64,000 nucleotides of DNA from Paenibacillus piri (GCF_004354045.1 NZ_SMRT01000001.1:372001-436000), one strand, 5' to 3'; shown: positions 41,497 to 50,025, numbered from the stretch's first letter. Made by a program: numbers and translations. The notes: generated from the letters alone by a model not told the origin.

Positions 41497-42285
41497 ATGA
41501 GTTTGTTGCTATGGCCGGACGGTACGCCTAACGCATTGGGGGAGGGAGCGGAGGATAAGCCGACTTTGGTGCCTTACTTGGCGCAAACGGCTGAGCCGGC
41601 CGCGGCGGTCATTGTTTGTCCCGGCGGCGGTTATGCCCGCAGGGCCGATCATGAAGGAGAGCCGGTTGCGTTGTGGCTCAATTCGCTCGGTATTTCGGCG
41701 TTTGTCATTCATTACAGGGTTGCTCCCTACAAGCATCCGAATCCTTTGCTGGACGCGCAGCGGGCAATCCGTACGGTCCGCAGCAGAGCCGGGGAATGGA
41801 ATGTGGACAAAAGCCGCGTCGGTATTTTGGGCTTTTCCGCGGGCGGGCATCTGGCTTCATCGGCCGGCACGCATTACGATCACGGCCGGCCCGATGCGGA
41901 CGATCCGATTGAACGCGAAGGCTGCAGGCCGGATTTGCTCATCCTGTGCTATCCGGTTATAAGCTTCGGACCTTATGCGCACGCCGGCTCGAGGCAAAAT
42001 TTGCTTGGGGAAGACGCGGAGCAGGCGCTCGTCGACGAAATGTCCAGCGAAAACCGGGTAACGGAACAGACGCCGCCCGCTTTTTTATGGCATACGGCGG
42101 ATGACGCTTCGGTTCCGGTGGAAAACAGTTTGCTGTTCGCTTCGGCGCTCGGCCGCAACAAAGTGCCTTACGAGCTGCATGTATTCGAAAGCGGCCGTCA
42201 CGGACTGGGCTTGGCGGCGGAGCAGCCGGGAGTCCGGGCATGGCCGGAGCTTTGTGCGGATTGGCTGAAAAGGCAGGGCTTCTAA
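41497..42285 (+). CDS. Alpha/beta hydrolase, acetylxylan-esterase/BD-FAE-like
   Basis: 262 residues from ATG 41497, which follows GGAGGGG; the ATG at 41479 lacks a site. It shows the oxyanion motif VIVCPGGGYARRADHEGEPVA, nucleophile GFSAGGHLAS, acid in HTADDASVPVENS and histidine in ESGRHGLGLA. This is the family of small carbohydrate esterases such as bifunctional feruloyl/acetyl esterases, typically acting on deacetylation of xylan fragments. There is no signal peptide, so the substrate is intracellular oligosaccharide. Single gene followed by a strong terminator. Confidence 0.88.
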   Translation: MSLLLWPDGTPNALGEGAEDKPTLVPYLAQTAEPAAAVIVCPGGGYARRADHEGEPVALWLNSLGISAFVIHYRVAPYKHPNPLLDAQRAIRTVRSRAGEWNVDKSRVGILGFSAGGHLASSAGTHYDHGRPDADDPIEREGCRPDLLILCYPVISFGPYAHAGSRQNLLGEDAEQALVDEMSSENRVTEQTPPAFLWHTADDASVPVENSLLFASALGRNKVPYELHVFESGRHGLGLAAEQPGVRAWPELCADWLKRQGF

Positions 42286-42337
42286 ACGAGGGCTGTCCCA
42301 AAGACCGGGTGAGTCAGGCCTGAACCATGTTCAAAGG

Positions 42338-42383
42338 CGCTCCCATCTTACCACTGCTATAGTGGGACTGGGAGCGTCTTTTT
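42338..42383 (+). terminator. Rho-independent terminator of the esterase gene
   Basis: CGCTCCCA (42338-42345) pairs with TGGGAGCG (42369-42376), with inner CCACT/AGTGG, then a T-run to 42383. Confidence 0.87.
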
Positions 42384-42485
42384 GTTGCAAATCTATATCG
42401 GAGTACGGGTTCATATATCCGAAAATGACTTTGGAGACATCCTTTCGGACTTTCCGTTTAAGGCTATGTCGGCAGGACCATTCTA

Positions 42486-43442
42486 TTATTTCATATGATC
42501 GGCTATCAGCAGCAGTTCAGCTTTACTTACATTCGAGGAGGAAGTGGAAACCTCATACAGCGCGGTCTGTCCATCGCTTAACTCCTCCACCCAACTGATC
42601 GTATCCAGCTTGCCGGTATCGCTCAAAAATGTACTGTTATTTCGCGTATAGAAGCCTGTCTTACCGGATAGGTCTATCTTCTCGGCCGTTGTGGACGTGC
42701 CCGTGCTTATTTTCAGCCCGACCTGAGAATTGGAGGTTGGCATTACCTGAAAACGGATTTCGATCCGATCCTGATTGGAGTTGACATAAATAAGTCCCGG
42801 GCGGCTCATCACGGCTTCAGACGCGGAAACTGACTGCGCTGCCCGCTGCCATACGACATTCTGCTTCGTATCGGCGGCCTGCTTCTCTAACAGGCTTTTG
42901 TACCGGGTATAGGTATGCGCATCGATCATACCCGACGAGGCTTCCTTCTCTCCCCAGGCCAAGACATAGTCTTGCGGCAATACCGCAGGCTTCTTGAGTA
43001 GCCCTCCTGCTATGGCTGCACATTCCTCCGGATCCGTATAACGAACAGGTTGTGTCACCTTGATCAGAGCGGGAAGCTTGCGCTTATCCAACTCCGATAC
43101 GTACATTATGGCGGATTCTCCAGGTGTTAATTGATCCCGGATCTGCTGAAACGACGAACGGATTTCCGCATTCAAGCTATCGGGCAGCTGTGCCTGTGCG
43201 TCGGAGAATACTTCCACACTCACTCGATGGCTCTGCATGGTATACAACAGATTCGACGCATAGGCGATGCCGGAGAAAAGGAAGATGCAGGCTGCAATTA
43301 GCGCAATCCGGGTGATTATCCCGCGCCTGGCCGCCGTTCCTTTTCTCGTCAAAAGCGCAATCCGGTCATCAAGCTGACGCGGATATTGCAATTGGTCGGA
43401 GTACCGCTGAAACTCGGCTTTCAATTGATTTTCGATGGACAT
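42486..43442 (-). CDS. Membrane anti-sigma factor-like protein
   Basis: 318 residues. A cytoplasmic N-terminus (~1-41) is followed by one membrane helix (IITRIALIAACIFLFSGIAYA, about 42-62) and a large extracytoplasmic domain of ~250 residues without recognised enzymatic motifs. It overlaps the 3' end of the ECF sigma gene by 22 bases, the normal sigma/anti-sigma arrangement. The presumed role is to hold the sigma factor at the membrane until a cell-envelope signal. The outer domain resembles DUF4179/DUF4367-type anti-sigma proteins only in layout. Confidence 0.75.
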   Translation of the reverse strand: MSIENQLKAEFQRYSDQLQYPRQLDDRIALLTRKGTAARRGIITRIALIAACIFLFSGIAYASNLLYTMQSHRVSVEVFSDAQAQLPDSLNAEIRSSFQQIRDQLTPGESAIMYVSELDKRKLPALIKVTQPVRYTDPEECAAIAGGLLKKPAVLPQDYVLAWGEKEASSGMIDAHTYTRYKSLLEKQAADTKQNVVWQRAAQSVSASEAVMSRPGLIYVNSNQDRIEIRFQVMPTSNSQVGLKISTGTSTTAEKIDLSGKTGFYTRNNSTFLSDTGKLDTISWVEELSDGQTALYEVSTSSSNVSKAELLLIADHMK

Positions 43443-44014
43443 GAGGTAAAGCCTCCTTCATCCTTAGAAATGGAATAACTCGCATGCTTGCGCAGCTTGG
43501 CGAGAGCGGTATGATGCCTCGATTTGACAGTTCCGACCGGAATTTCGAGCAGCTCGGATATTTCCTCGAATGTATGGTCATGGTAATACCGTAGTACGAT
43601 AACCATTTTCTGCTTATACGGCAGCATCTGTACCAACTGCAGCAGCTCGCTGCGATGCTCGTTCAGCAGGACGACGTCTGCGGAATCGGGAATAGGGTCA
43701 TTCGTTGCAAGGTTGTGACTCCGCTCGTACAGTCTGAATCTGCGCCATAATTTGCGGTTCCAATTGTTCACTTGACGGATCGTCAGCCCTGTTAACCAGG
43801 GGCGGAACGGCTTTTGAAAATCGTACTTGGGCAGCGATCTGAGCAGCTCCGCATATACCTCGTTCACAACATCGTATACATCCTGCTTGTTGCTCAGCAG
43901 CAGCGAGACCGTGCTGTACACGTGGCCCTTGCTCTGCTCGTAAATGACGCGAAACGCTTCCTCATTGCCATTGTTCATTTTTTGAATCCACTCTTGAATA
44001 GATGAATCTGGCAT
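43421..44014 (-). CDS. ECF-type RNA polymerase sigma factor
   Basis: 197 residues. Region 2 is EAFRVIYEQSKGHVYSTVSLLLSNKQDVYDVVNEVYAELLRSLPKYD with the WLTGLTIRQVNNWNRK end. Region 4 is LLQLVQMLPYKQKMVIVLRYYHDHTFEEISELLEIPVGTVKSRHHTALAKLRK. The linker of ~30 residues is usual. It is cotranscribed with the overlapping anti-sigma gene and probably autoregulated (see the site at 44050-44076). The regulon and signal are unknown; cell-envelope stress is the usual theme. Confidence 0.92.
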   Translation of the reverse strand: MPDSSIQEWIQKMNNGNEEAFRVIYEQSKGHVYSTVSLLLSNKQDVYDVVNEVYAELLRSLPKYDFQKPFRPWLTGLTIRQVNNWNRKLWRRFRLYERSHNLATNDPIPDSADVVLLNEHRSELLQLVQMLPYKQKMVIVLRYYHDHTFEEISELLEIPVGTVKSRHHTALAKLRKHASYSISKDEGGFTSCPSKIN

Positions 44015-44049
44015 AGGCGGCCGGCCCCCTAATCTTTATTTCACTTTAT

Positions 44050-44076
44050 ATTGGTCCGGTAGGCGGAAAAGGTTCA
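44050..44076 (-). promoter_or_regulatory. Candidate autoregulated ECF promoter
   Basis: On the minus strand TGAACCTTTTC (44076-44066) is followed by CGGACCAAT (44058-44050). AACC-type -35 motifs with a short GC-containing -10 are typical of ECF promoters. It lies ~40-60 bases upstream of the sigma factor start. No second copy was noticed in the window. Confidence 0.4.
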
Positions 44077-44282
44077 TTTCTACTATCTTAACGTGATCGC
44101 CAAATATCTCAATGCTTTACTTAAGCATGTCCATCCAATATCCGGCTGCCTCCCGATCAGCGCGGAATGTAGGGAGAAAACGAATATAACGATTTTTTCG
44201 CTTGTGACGGGCTGCCGATTATGAGTTAATAGTAATGTAGCGGGCCAGCTAACGTTTAACGGAAAGGAGTGATCGTGAACGA

Positions 44283-44353
44283 TGATTACAATACTTGAGG
44301 TGGTCTCTGCTTAAAGCAGAGGCCCCATAAAGTGGGGAGGCTTAACGGCCTCC
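44283..44353 (+). other. Structured intergenic RNA-like region
   Basis: Part of the 719-base gap 44015-44733. A ribosome site GGAAAGGAG precedes an 11-codon frame MITILEVVSA (44283-44315). Three adjacent hairpins follow: GGTCTCTGC/GCAGAGGCC (44302-44324), CCCC/GGGG (about 44323-44337) and GGGAGGC/GCCTCCC (about 44335-44353), the last ending in TCTATTATT. The compact stack suggests a short structured transcript with its own terminator, or a leader attenuator. No known RNA family was recognised. Confidence 0.4.
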
Positions 44354-44573
44354 CTCTATTATTCTCCGAATGAATCCGGCATGGACATTCAGCCTATACA
44401 TAAGGTATAATCAATAAGGAAGTAACTGGAATCATGATACTAAGACGAAAGGAGTGGCGTTCGATGTCTGAAAGCACATTTTTCAAAGGGGTTAGTGACA
44501 ATTGAATAAGCATTTTCTCCATCACCGTCACCTGACGTCATTGACATGAACCATAATATATATGGTACCCAGG

Positions 44574-44598
44574 CACGATAGGCAGATCGTGTTTTTTT
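44574..44598 (+). terminator. Rho-independent terminator in the 44.0-44.7 kb gap
   Basis: CACGAT (44574-44579) pairs with ATCGTG (44586-44591), followed by seven T. It is preceded by a 13-codon frame MSESTFFKGVSDN (start 44464) with AAAGGAG, so a very short transcript may end here. Confidence 0.6.
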
Positions 44599-44733
44599 AT
44601 TTTCATGGATGACCCTATAAGCCGGCATTACTGCAGTCGGCTGTCTAACAACCTTCAGGAGGTGTGAAGATGAAAATGCTTATCTCTTTCACGGCGGCGC
44701 TTGCAACTAAAGCACGGAAGGAGGATTTCATCG

Positions 44734-45021
44734 ATGGGGTACAAAAACGGAAAGGATATTCTTCCCCCTAGCCTGCTCAAGCAATTGCAGGATTATATAA
44801 GCGGAGAGATTATCTATATTCCCAAGAAAGAAAAGACCCGTGCCGGCTGGGGTGAAAATAACGGTACACGTTTAACGATCCAGCGGCGCAATAACGAAAT
44901 ATACCGGCTGTACGAGAACGGTTCGACCGTTCCCGAGCTGATTCAAAAATACCACCTGTCCGAGGACAGCATCCGCAAAATTATTGTTAAGACGCGCGGA
45001 ACCGCAGTAAGGCAAAACTAA
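44734..45021 (+). CDS. CD3324 family protein with helix-turn-helix-like C-terminus
   Basis: 95 residues from ATG 44734 (GGAAGGAGG upstream). The N-terminus MGYKNGKDILPPSLLKQLQDY and IYIPKKEKTRAGWGE identify the small CD3324-type family. The C-terminus (RRNNEIYRLYENGSTVPELIQKYHLSEDSIRKIIVKTRG) is a helix-turn-helix-like segment resembling a sigma region 4/resolvase helix. It is probably a DNA-binding protein of unknown target. It is preceded by a 719-base gap with several strong ribosome sites before very short frames and followed by a bidirectional terminator. Confidence 0.82.
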   Translation: MGYKNGKDILPPSLLKQLQDYISGEIIYIPKKEKTRAGWGENNGTRLTIQRRNNEIYRLYENGSTVPELIQKYHLSEDSIRKIIVKTRGTAVRQN

Positions 45022-45072
45022 CCCGGGGCTTGCGGCTATGAGGCCGCCGGCCTTCCGGATTCCATACATTCG

Positions 45073-45097
45073 AAAAAAAGCCGACAGGCTTTTTTTT
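45073..45097. terminator. Bidirectional terminator
   Basis: AAAAAAAGCC (45073-45082) pairs with GGCTTTTTTTT (45087-45097) around GACA. It works for the CD3324 gene on the plus strand and the TauE/SafE gene on the minus strand. Confidence 0.85.
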
Positions 45098-45152
45098 CGT
45101 TGTTGTAAAGAGGCACCGACCTGCCAAAGGCCGGCGCTTGCGGACTCGTTTG

Positions 45153-45914
45153 TCAAATGAGCTTGATGCCGCTGATCAGAATGATCGCGGCCATAAAGGT
45201 GCGCAGCGGCTTCGCGGGCAGCCTGGCGGATAACGAGCTTCCCGCAATGACGCCTGGAACGGAGCCCAACAGCAGGTTGAAGGCCAAGCTGTAATTGATA
45301 TTGCCGAAGCCCGCATGCAATATTCCGGCCGCAGAGACCAGCAGGAACGCATGCGCAATGTCGGTGCCGACAAGCTTGGCGGCGCCCATCCGGTAAAAAA
45401 ACATCATCGCCAAAGCGAACAAAGAGCCGGAGCCGATCGAGGTCATGCCGACGATAAAACCGAGCAGCACACCGATCAGTATCGTCATCCCCCGTTTTTC
45501 GGAGTTCGGACGCAGCTGCCACCGGTTGCCCTCGAGCTTGCCGAACCACTGCTTGGCGATGCTGGCAATGGCAACGACGATTAATACGCCGCCCAGCATA
45601 TGCTTGACAATCGATTCCTGGATGCTGTGCAGCGGCGGGTACAGCTCAAGCAGCAGTATCGCCGCTACCGCGCCCGGGATGCTGCCCGCGGCCAAATATT
45701 GGACGAGCTTGAAATCAATCGTTTTTTGCCGGTAATGCTGGATGCTTCCGAACAATTTCGTGATGGAATTATAAAATAAATCCGTGGCTACGGCGACTGT
45801 CGGCGATATGTTCATCAGGATCAGCAAAGGCGTCAATAAAGAGGCTCCGCCGACACCGGTCATCCCGACCAGCAGCCCGACCAAAAGGCCCATCAATGCG
45901 ATGCTCCACTCCAT
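45153..45914 (-). CDS. Sulfite exporter TauE/SafE family membrane protein
   Basis: 253 residues with about eight membrane segments in two repeats; each half has the GLLVGMTGVGGASLLTPLLI and GFIVGMTSIGSGSLFALAMMFFY type motif. The family exports sulfite, sulfoacetate or other organosulfur anions, and the general function is anion export. The single gene has no linked sulfur genes. ATG 45914 follows AAGGAGAACTCAC on the minus strand. Confidence 0.9.
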   Translation of the reverse strand: MEWSIALMGLLVGLLVGMTGVGGASLLTPLLILMNISPTVAVATDLFYNSITKLFGSIQHYRQKTIDFKLVQYLAAGSIPGAVAAILLLELYPPLHSIQESIVKHMLGGVLIVVAIASIAKQWFGKLEGNRWQLRPNSEKRGMTILIGVLLGFIVGMTSIGSGSLFALAMMFFYRMGAAKLVGTDIAHAFLLVSAAGILHAGFGNINYSLAFNLLLGSVPGVIAGSSLSARLPAKPLRTFMAAIILISGIKLI

Positions 45915-46165
45915 GTGAGTTCTCCTTGTACAGTTGTCTGTTGGTTTTATTATAATTCAAACTAAGCTTATCGGGAATAAGGAATTTTAAATCCGCTATT
46001 TTACTATATGAGCTAGGCGGAATCGATGTACCTTTTTTTGCTGCAAAGAAATATAAGTTTTTAAATGTTACTCGCATAACTTTGGCAAGCTCACCCCCCT
46101 TGAGGGAAGTGAAGACATGCGGTCTTGTAAGCTGATTTTTGAAAATAAAGAAGGAGGTTGATTGC

Positions 46166-46561
46166 GTGATATCCGTTTTTGTATACGGCACCTTGCTTGT
46201 GGGGGAGGCCAACCATGGAATTGTTGCGCCTTTTTTGCGGCAGGTTGCAGCGGGGGCGGTTCGGGGGCGTTTGTACGATGCGGGAGCATATCCGGCCGTC
46301 GTGCTGGGCGGGGAAGAGCAGGAGATCGTCCGGGGGGAGTGGCTTGCCGTGACCGGAGAAGGGTTGACTGCGATGGATGCGCTGGAAGAATACGAAGGTC
46401 CGGGAGGCGACAACGATTACGAGCGGGTATGGGTGAGCGATGCGTTTGACGATAGCAGGCAAGGCTGGATTTATGTCTGGCTCGATCCCCGCGGCTGCAG
46501 CCGCATACCGGGAGGCTCTTGGAAAAGCTGCGTGAAAGGCAGAAACAGCGGCAGGGGCTGA
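46166..46561 (+). CDS. Gamma-glutamylcyclotransferase family protein
   Basis: 131 residues from GTG 46166 (AAGGAGG 8 bases upstream). GGCT fold: the substrate loop VFVYGTLLVGEANHG (YGTL), GRLYDAGAYPAVVLGG, and the catalytic glutamate in MDALEEYEGPG. Members cyclise gamma-glutamyl amino acids to 5-oxoproline or act on other gamma-glutamylamines. Single gene; the 3' side touches element A copy 3. Confidence 0.87.
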   Translation: MISVFVYGTLLVGEANHGIVAPFLRQVAAGAVRGRLYDAGAYPAVVLGGEEQEIVRGEWLAVTGEGLTAMDALEEYEGPGGDNDYERVWVSDAFDDSRQGWIYVWLDPRGCSRIPGGSWKSCVKGRNSGRG

Positions 46562-46577
46562 CGTACAGCCCGAACAA

Positions 46578-46645
46578 CCAACGATAAACGGCTTCGCCGT
46601 CCCAGGGGACGAGCGCTTTTGTCAAGGTTGTACGACGCAAATAAT
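46578..46645 (-). repeat. Dispersed palindromic element A, copy 3
   Basis: Reverse orientation: minus-strand CTTGACAAAAGCGCTCGTCCC, GGGACGGCGAAGCCGTTTATCG, with inner pairing GTCCC-ctg-GGGAC. The 5' TATAAG/TATACTT arm is degraded. It separates the GGCT gene from the convergent gene at 46683. Confidence 0.7.
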
Positions 46646-46682
46646 ACATTTACAAAAAATAAAGAGCTCAAGCCGCTGCGGC

Positions 46683-47063
46683 TCATGCTCTTTTGCGCGA
46701 GGAACTCCAGTCTTCCCTTTCCGACTTCTTAATAATCTCCGTCATCCGGACCAGTACGGCATTCGCTTCCTCGTCCCCGAACGTTTGCACAATATCGTCA
46801 AAGGCAACGTTATCGCGGTAAAGCTTGCGGGAAACGGTCGATCCGTGATACCACGCCTCGGTGATGGCAAAGGTCCCGTCCTTTTTCAGCCATATTTCGT
46901 GATAATAATGTTCTTCTTCGCTGCGCAGCTTCATTGACATATAATAGGCTTGCATGGCAATCCGCGGGTCCGAAATTCGTTGATTGAACACAGAGCCGGA
47001 AGATACAGGCTGACCGAACGATATGTATTTGGACACCTCTTTAATAACCCGGTTTATATCCAT
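46683..47063 (-). CDS. Hypothetical protein, 126 residues
   Basis: A soluble acidic protein beginning MDINRVIKEVSKYISFGQPV, with YYMSMKLRSEEEHYYHEIWLKKDGTFAITEAWYHG in the middle and a basic C-terminus. No motif or domain recognised. The codon pattern and a ribosome site (GGAGGCG) before ATG 47063 support a real gene. It is divergent from the CheY gene at 47276 across 212 bases. Confidence 0.7.
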   Translation of the reverse strand: MDINRVIKEVSKYISFGQPVSSGSVFNQRISDPRIAMQAYYMSMKLRSEEEHYYHEIWLKKDGTFAITEAWYHGSTVSRKLYRDNVAFDDIVQTFGDEEANAVLVRMTEIIKKSEREDWSSSRKRA

Positions 47064-47227
47064 GTTTTCGCCTCCTTCTATAGTTCCTTATATCTAACAA
47101 ATGTAAAGTTATAATCAATTATAAGCACAATGTAATGGTACCATAGTTCATATGTCGTATACATAAGTCTTATTACCTATAAATATCGAAAACAAGTGAA
47201 TAATTTCCAACAGCATTCGTCTGAAAA

Positions 47228-47236
47228 TGGTATAAT
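47228..47236 (+). promoter_or_regulatory. Extended -10 promoter of the CheY-diguanylate cyclase operon
   Basis: TGGTATAAT (47228-47236), an ideal extended -10, ~40 bases before the start of the response regulator. No clear -35 at the usual distance. Confidence 0.6.
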
Positions 47237-47275
47237 ATATCAAACGACGAGATCAAAACCGGGAGCGATTTAAAG

Positions 47276-47650
47276 ATGTCCAATTTTAAAATTTTGTTGG
47301 CGGATGACGAGGCGGCGCTGCGTTTCTTGTTAACGGAAACGTTGGCGGACGAAGGATTCGATATTACGGAAACGGAGGACGGTAAGGAGGCGCTCGGCTG
47401 CATCAGGGATAACCGCTATGATTTGATTATTCTCGATTATATGATGCCCGAGCTTACCGGCGTTGAAGTATGCGACTGGCTGCGCAATCATGACAATCCA
47501 AACCGTGACGTGCCGGTTATATTGCTGACGGCGAAGGCGCTCGAGAAGGATCGCGAACGGGCCAACGCCGCAGGGGTCAGCACGTATGTGGTCAAGCCCT
47601 TCAGTCCGCTGCAGCTGGTCGACACCGTTCGCCAATTGATTCAGGCGTAA
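47276..47650 (+). CDS. CheY-like response regulator
   Basis: 124 residues, a single receiver domain: acidic pair D10/D11 (LLADDEAAL), phosphorylation site D54 (LIILDYMMPELTG), T in ILLTAKAL and K in YVVKPFSP. No output domain. It lies 55 bases before the Hpt-REC-GGDEF-REC gene, with which it likely shares a phosphorelay through the Hpt domain. Confidence 0.9.
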   Translation: MSNFKILLADDEAALRFLLTETLADEGFDITETEDGKEALGCIRDNRYDLIILDYMMPELTGVEVCDWLRNHDNPNRDVPVILLTAKALEKDRERANAAGVSTYVVKPFSPLQLVDTVRQLIQA

Positions 47651-47705
47651 TCCCGATCGGGTTCGACGCAAATCGTAAATTGAAAACGACTGGAAGTGAT
47701 GAGTA

Positions 47706-49445
47706 TTGCGGCAGCCCCAACAAGAGGAACGCCTGAACAAAGAAGCAAGATTGATGAAAGAAGGAAGGAAGCGGTACATCGCGGAGCTGCGCAAACAGTT
47801 GGCTACGCTTCAGGAACTTTGCGCCGGCGCCGAGGCTGGCATGACCCGGGATGCGGCCGTTCAGCTTTACCGGCTAGTTCATACGCTTAGAGGCAGCGCT
47901 CCGATGTTCGGGTTTATGCGGATCGGCGAAATTGCGGACAAACTTGTCCGGCAATGGGAATGGACGCAGGCTCAGGAAGGCTTGTCAAGTGCGGATATGG
48001 AGTTTCTGAACCGTTTCAAATTAGCGGTTTCCGAAGGGGATGCTCTTGTTCGCCAGCTGTCCGTAGAGCTGGATATATACAACCAGGAGCTGGATCTGGA
48101 CGAGAAGCGCGAGCAGGCCGCCATGGCGGGTACGGCTCTATCCTCGGGCAGCCGGCTGCTAATTATAGACGATGACGAGGCGCTGCGCTCTTATTTGGTC
48201 CGCCGTCTCATTCTGGAGGGCTACCAGGTGGACGGGGCAAGCGATGTCGCGGAGGCGCAAAAGCTGCTTCGCCAGTTTACCTATGATTTAATTACGCTGG
48301 ACCTGATGATGCACCCGCAATCGGGCTACGAGCTGTTTGCATTCGTCAAGGAAGACCCGACCTTGAAATGGGTGCCGCTTGTCGTTTTGTCCGGCCGCAG
48401 CGATGTGCACGATAAAGTAAGATGTTTTTATTTGGGTGCGGACGATTATATGACAAAGCCGTTTCAATACGAAGAATTAAGCGCCCGCATATACAGTCTG
48501 CTGAAGCGGACGAAAGATTTCGAACGGATGGCGTTCCGCGATCCGTTGACGGGCGTATACAACAGACGCTTTTTCGATCATCAGATTCAGGCGGAGCTGC
48601 AGCGTATTCAGCGTTATCCGTCACCGATTTCGCTTGCCTTTATCGACATCGACCGGTTTAAATCGATTAACGATACGCATGGGCATCATATCGGGGATTT
48701 GGTGCTGCAGGGGCTGGCCCACTTGCTTCAGCATCATTTGCGCGAAACCGATGTGTTGGCGCGGTTTGGCGGCGAAGAGTTTGTCATCGTATTGCCCGGC
48801 AGCTCCGGAGATCACGCGCAAAAAACGATAGAGTCGATTTTGCGGCAAACCCACGCAGGCCCGGTTGCGCAGCATGAAGGCGAAGCTTACCGGATTACGT
48901 TTTCGGCAGGCGTATGCGAATGGACGGAAGGGATGACGGTAGCGGAATGGATCAAGCGTGCCGACAATGCGATGTATACAGCCAAGCAGAGCGGCCGAGA
49001 CCGTGTCATACTATACACCGGCCAGCTGTCCGACTCGCTGTCCGATGCGTCGTCCGCGCCCGAGCCGGGAGCGAAAACGGTGCTGATCGCCGATGACGAT
49101 CGCATTCTCCGCTCGATTCTCGTTTCGAAGCTGCAGCATTTGCCGGTAACGTTTGTCGAAGCGGAGGACGGGGAGGAAGCTTACCGGGTTGTGACGACGC
49201 AAAGCGTCGACGTGTGTATTTTGGACGGCGTCATGCCAAGGCTGGACGGGTTGGGCATGCTCAACAGGCTGCACACTAACAACATGATGCCCTCCGGGCT
49301 GCAAGTTTTAATGTTATCGGGCCGAGGCCGCGAGGAGGATATGTCGAAAGGCGCACAGCTGGGTGTAAACGTGTATATGAGCAAGCCTTTTTCGATGTTG
49401 GAGCTGGAGTTTAAAGTGAAGCAGATGCTGGGGCTGCCTGATTAA
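47706..49445 (+). CDS. Hybrid diguanylate cyclase (Hpt-REC-GGDEF-REC)
   Basis: 579 residues from TTG 47706; ATG 47754 is an alternative. In order: an Hpt domain with H59 (LYRLVHTLRGSAPMFGF), receiver 1 with D199 (LITLDLMMHPQSG), and GGDEF domain ~275-430 with active-site GGEEF 355-359 and an intact inhibitory RxxD site at 346-349 (RETD, five residues before GGEEF). Receiver 2 follows with D507 (CILDGVMPRLDG). It should make cyclic di-GMP under phosphorelay control with product inhibition. Terminator at 49511. The two receivers around GGDEF plus an Hpt domain in one protein is an unusual layout. Confidence 0.9.
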   Translation: MRQPQQEERLNKEARLMKEGRKRYIAELRKQLATLQELCAGAEAGMTRDAAVQLYRLVHTLRGSAPMFGFMRIGEIADKLVRQWEWTQAQEGLSSADMEFLNRFKLAVSEGDALVRQLSVELDIYNQELDLDEKREQAAMAGTALSSGSRLLIIDDDEALRSYLVRRLILEGYQVDGASDVAEAQKLLRQFTYDLITLDLMMHPQSGYELFAFVKEDPTLKWVPLVVLSGRSDVHDKVRCFYLGADDYMTKPFQYEELSARIYSLLKRTKDFERMAFRDPLTGVYNRRFFDHQIQAELQRIQRYPSPISLAFIDIDRFKSINDTHGHHIGDLVLQGLAHLLQHHLRETDVLARFGGEEFVIVLPGSSGDHAQKTIESILRQTHAGPVAQHEGEAYRITFSAGVCEWTEGMTVAEWIKRADNAMYTAKQSGRDRVILYTGQLSDSLSDASSAPEPGAKTVLIADDDRILRSILVSKLQHLPVTFVEAEDGEEAYRVVTTQSVDVCILDGVMPRLDGLGMLNRLHTNNMMPSGLQVLMLSGRGREEDMSKGAQLGVNVYMSKPFSMLELEFKVKQMLGLPD

Positions 49446-49510
49446 GAAAGGTCCCCCAATCCCGGTTATCCATAGAAATTGCCTGCGAATCATTTCCTAA
49501 GCAACAAAAC

Positions 49511-49547
49511 AAGCACTTCCCGTCCGATTTGGAAGGAAGTGCTTTTT
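49511..49547. terminator. Terminator after the diguanylate cyclase gene
   Basis: AGCACTTCC (49512-49520) pairs with GGAAGTGCT (49535-49543), with T's on the plus side and a short T-rich stretch on the minus side. It can serve both converging genes. Confidence 0.8.
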
Positions 49548-49564
49548 GGCGCGATCATGCGTCC

Positions 49565-49771
49565 TCATCTTTTTCTCATTTCGAAAAATTCGCATAGCGC
49601 CCTTGGATGATGCGCGATATCGCTGACACCGGATTGGACTACTACCACCTGGTCGTCAAACCGGGTAATGATTCCGCCGGCACCCACAACATGATCATTT
49701 TGAAATACGCGGATCGCTTTTTGGCGTTCCATAGCTTCTTGAAAATCGCGGTCGGTTAGCAAACGAAACAT
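49565..49771 (-). CDS. Small hypothetical protein, 68 residues
   Basis: MFRLLTDRDFQEAMERQKAIRVF, then HVVGAGGIITRFDDQVVVVQSGVSDIA and a C-terminal CEFFEMRKR. It looks like a small beta-rich protein with a helical N-terminus; family not recognised. The ATG at 49771 directly follows repeat element B copy 1, whose minus-strand end provides a G-rich AGGGGGG as the only candidate ribosome site. Confidence 0.65.
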   Translation of the reverse strand: MFRLLTDRDFQEAMERQKAIRVFQNDHVVGAGGIITRFDDQVVVVQSGVSDIAHHPRALCEFFEMRKR

Positions 49772-49775
49772 GGGG

Positions 49776-49829
49776 TCCCCCCTAAATCCCCCAAGGGGGA
49801 CCCCATGGGGCTTTGCCCCCTGGACCCCC
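49776..49829. repeat. C/G-rich palindromic element B, copy 1
   Basis: CCCCCCTAAATCCCCC, then short self-complementary C-run/G-run pairs and GCCCCCTGGACCCCC. Related copies lie at 51219 and 51311. It opens the 399-base gene-free stretch 49772-50170, which also holds hairpins at 49862 and 49962. Confidence 0.75.
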
Positions 49830-49861
49830 GTTGCGCGGGAGTTACTTGAGTACGGTTTGGA

Positions 49862-50025
49862 GCGCTTTCGTATGCGGGAAGTCTAAGCTGCGCTTAAAGC
49901 TTCCCGCATACACGCTTAACGGCAGCGTAGAGGCTATTGTGCGGCATGAGCGGTTTTTTGCCCGCTTTCGTACCTGACCGGCTCCTTGCATGGGCAAGGA
50001 GCCGGTCAGGTACACGCTTTACGAT
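49862..50025. repeat. Two variable-stem hairpins with conserved flanks (H1, H2)
   Basis: H1 stem GTATGCGGGAAG (49870-49881) pairs with 49900-49911. H2 has a perfect 20-bp stem (49970-49989 with 49994-50013) and a 4-base loop. Both are preceded by CGCTTTCG and followed by ACGCTTAACG or ACGCTTTACG, although the stems are unrelated in sequence. Neither has a T-run. Two further members lie at 51401 and 51499. Confidence 0.8.

Noticed and set aside
45769..46413. 214-residue minus-strand ORF
   Set aside because: It covers the start of TauE/SafE and the antisense of GGCT, has low-complexity Ser/Pro content and no ribosome site.
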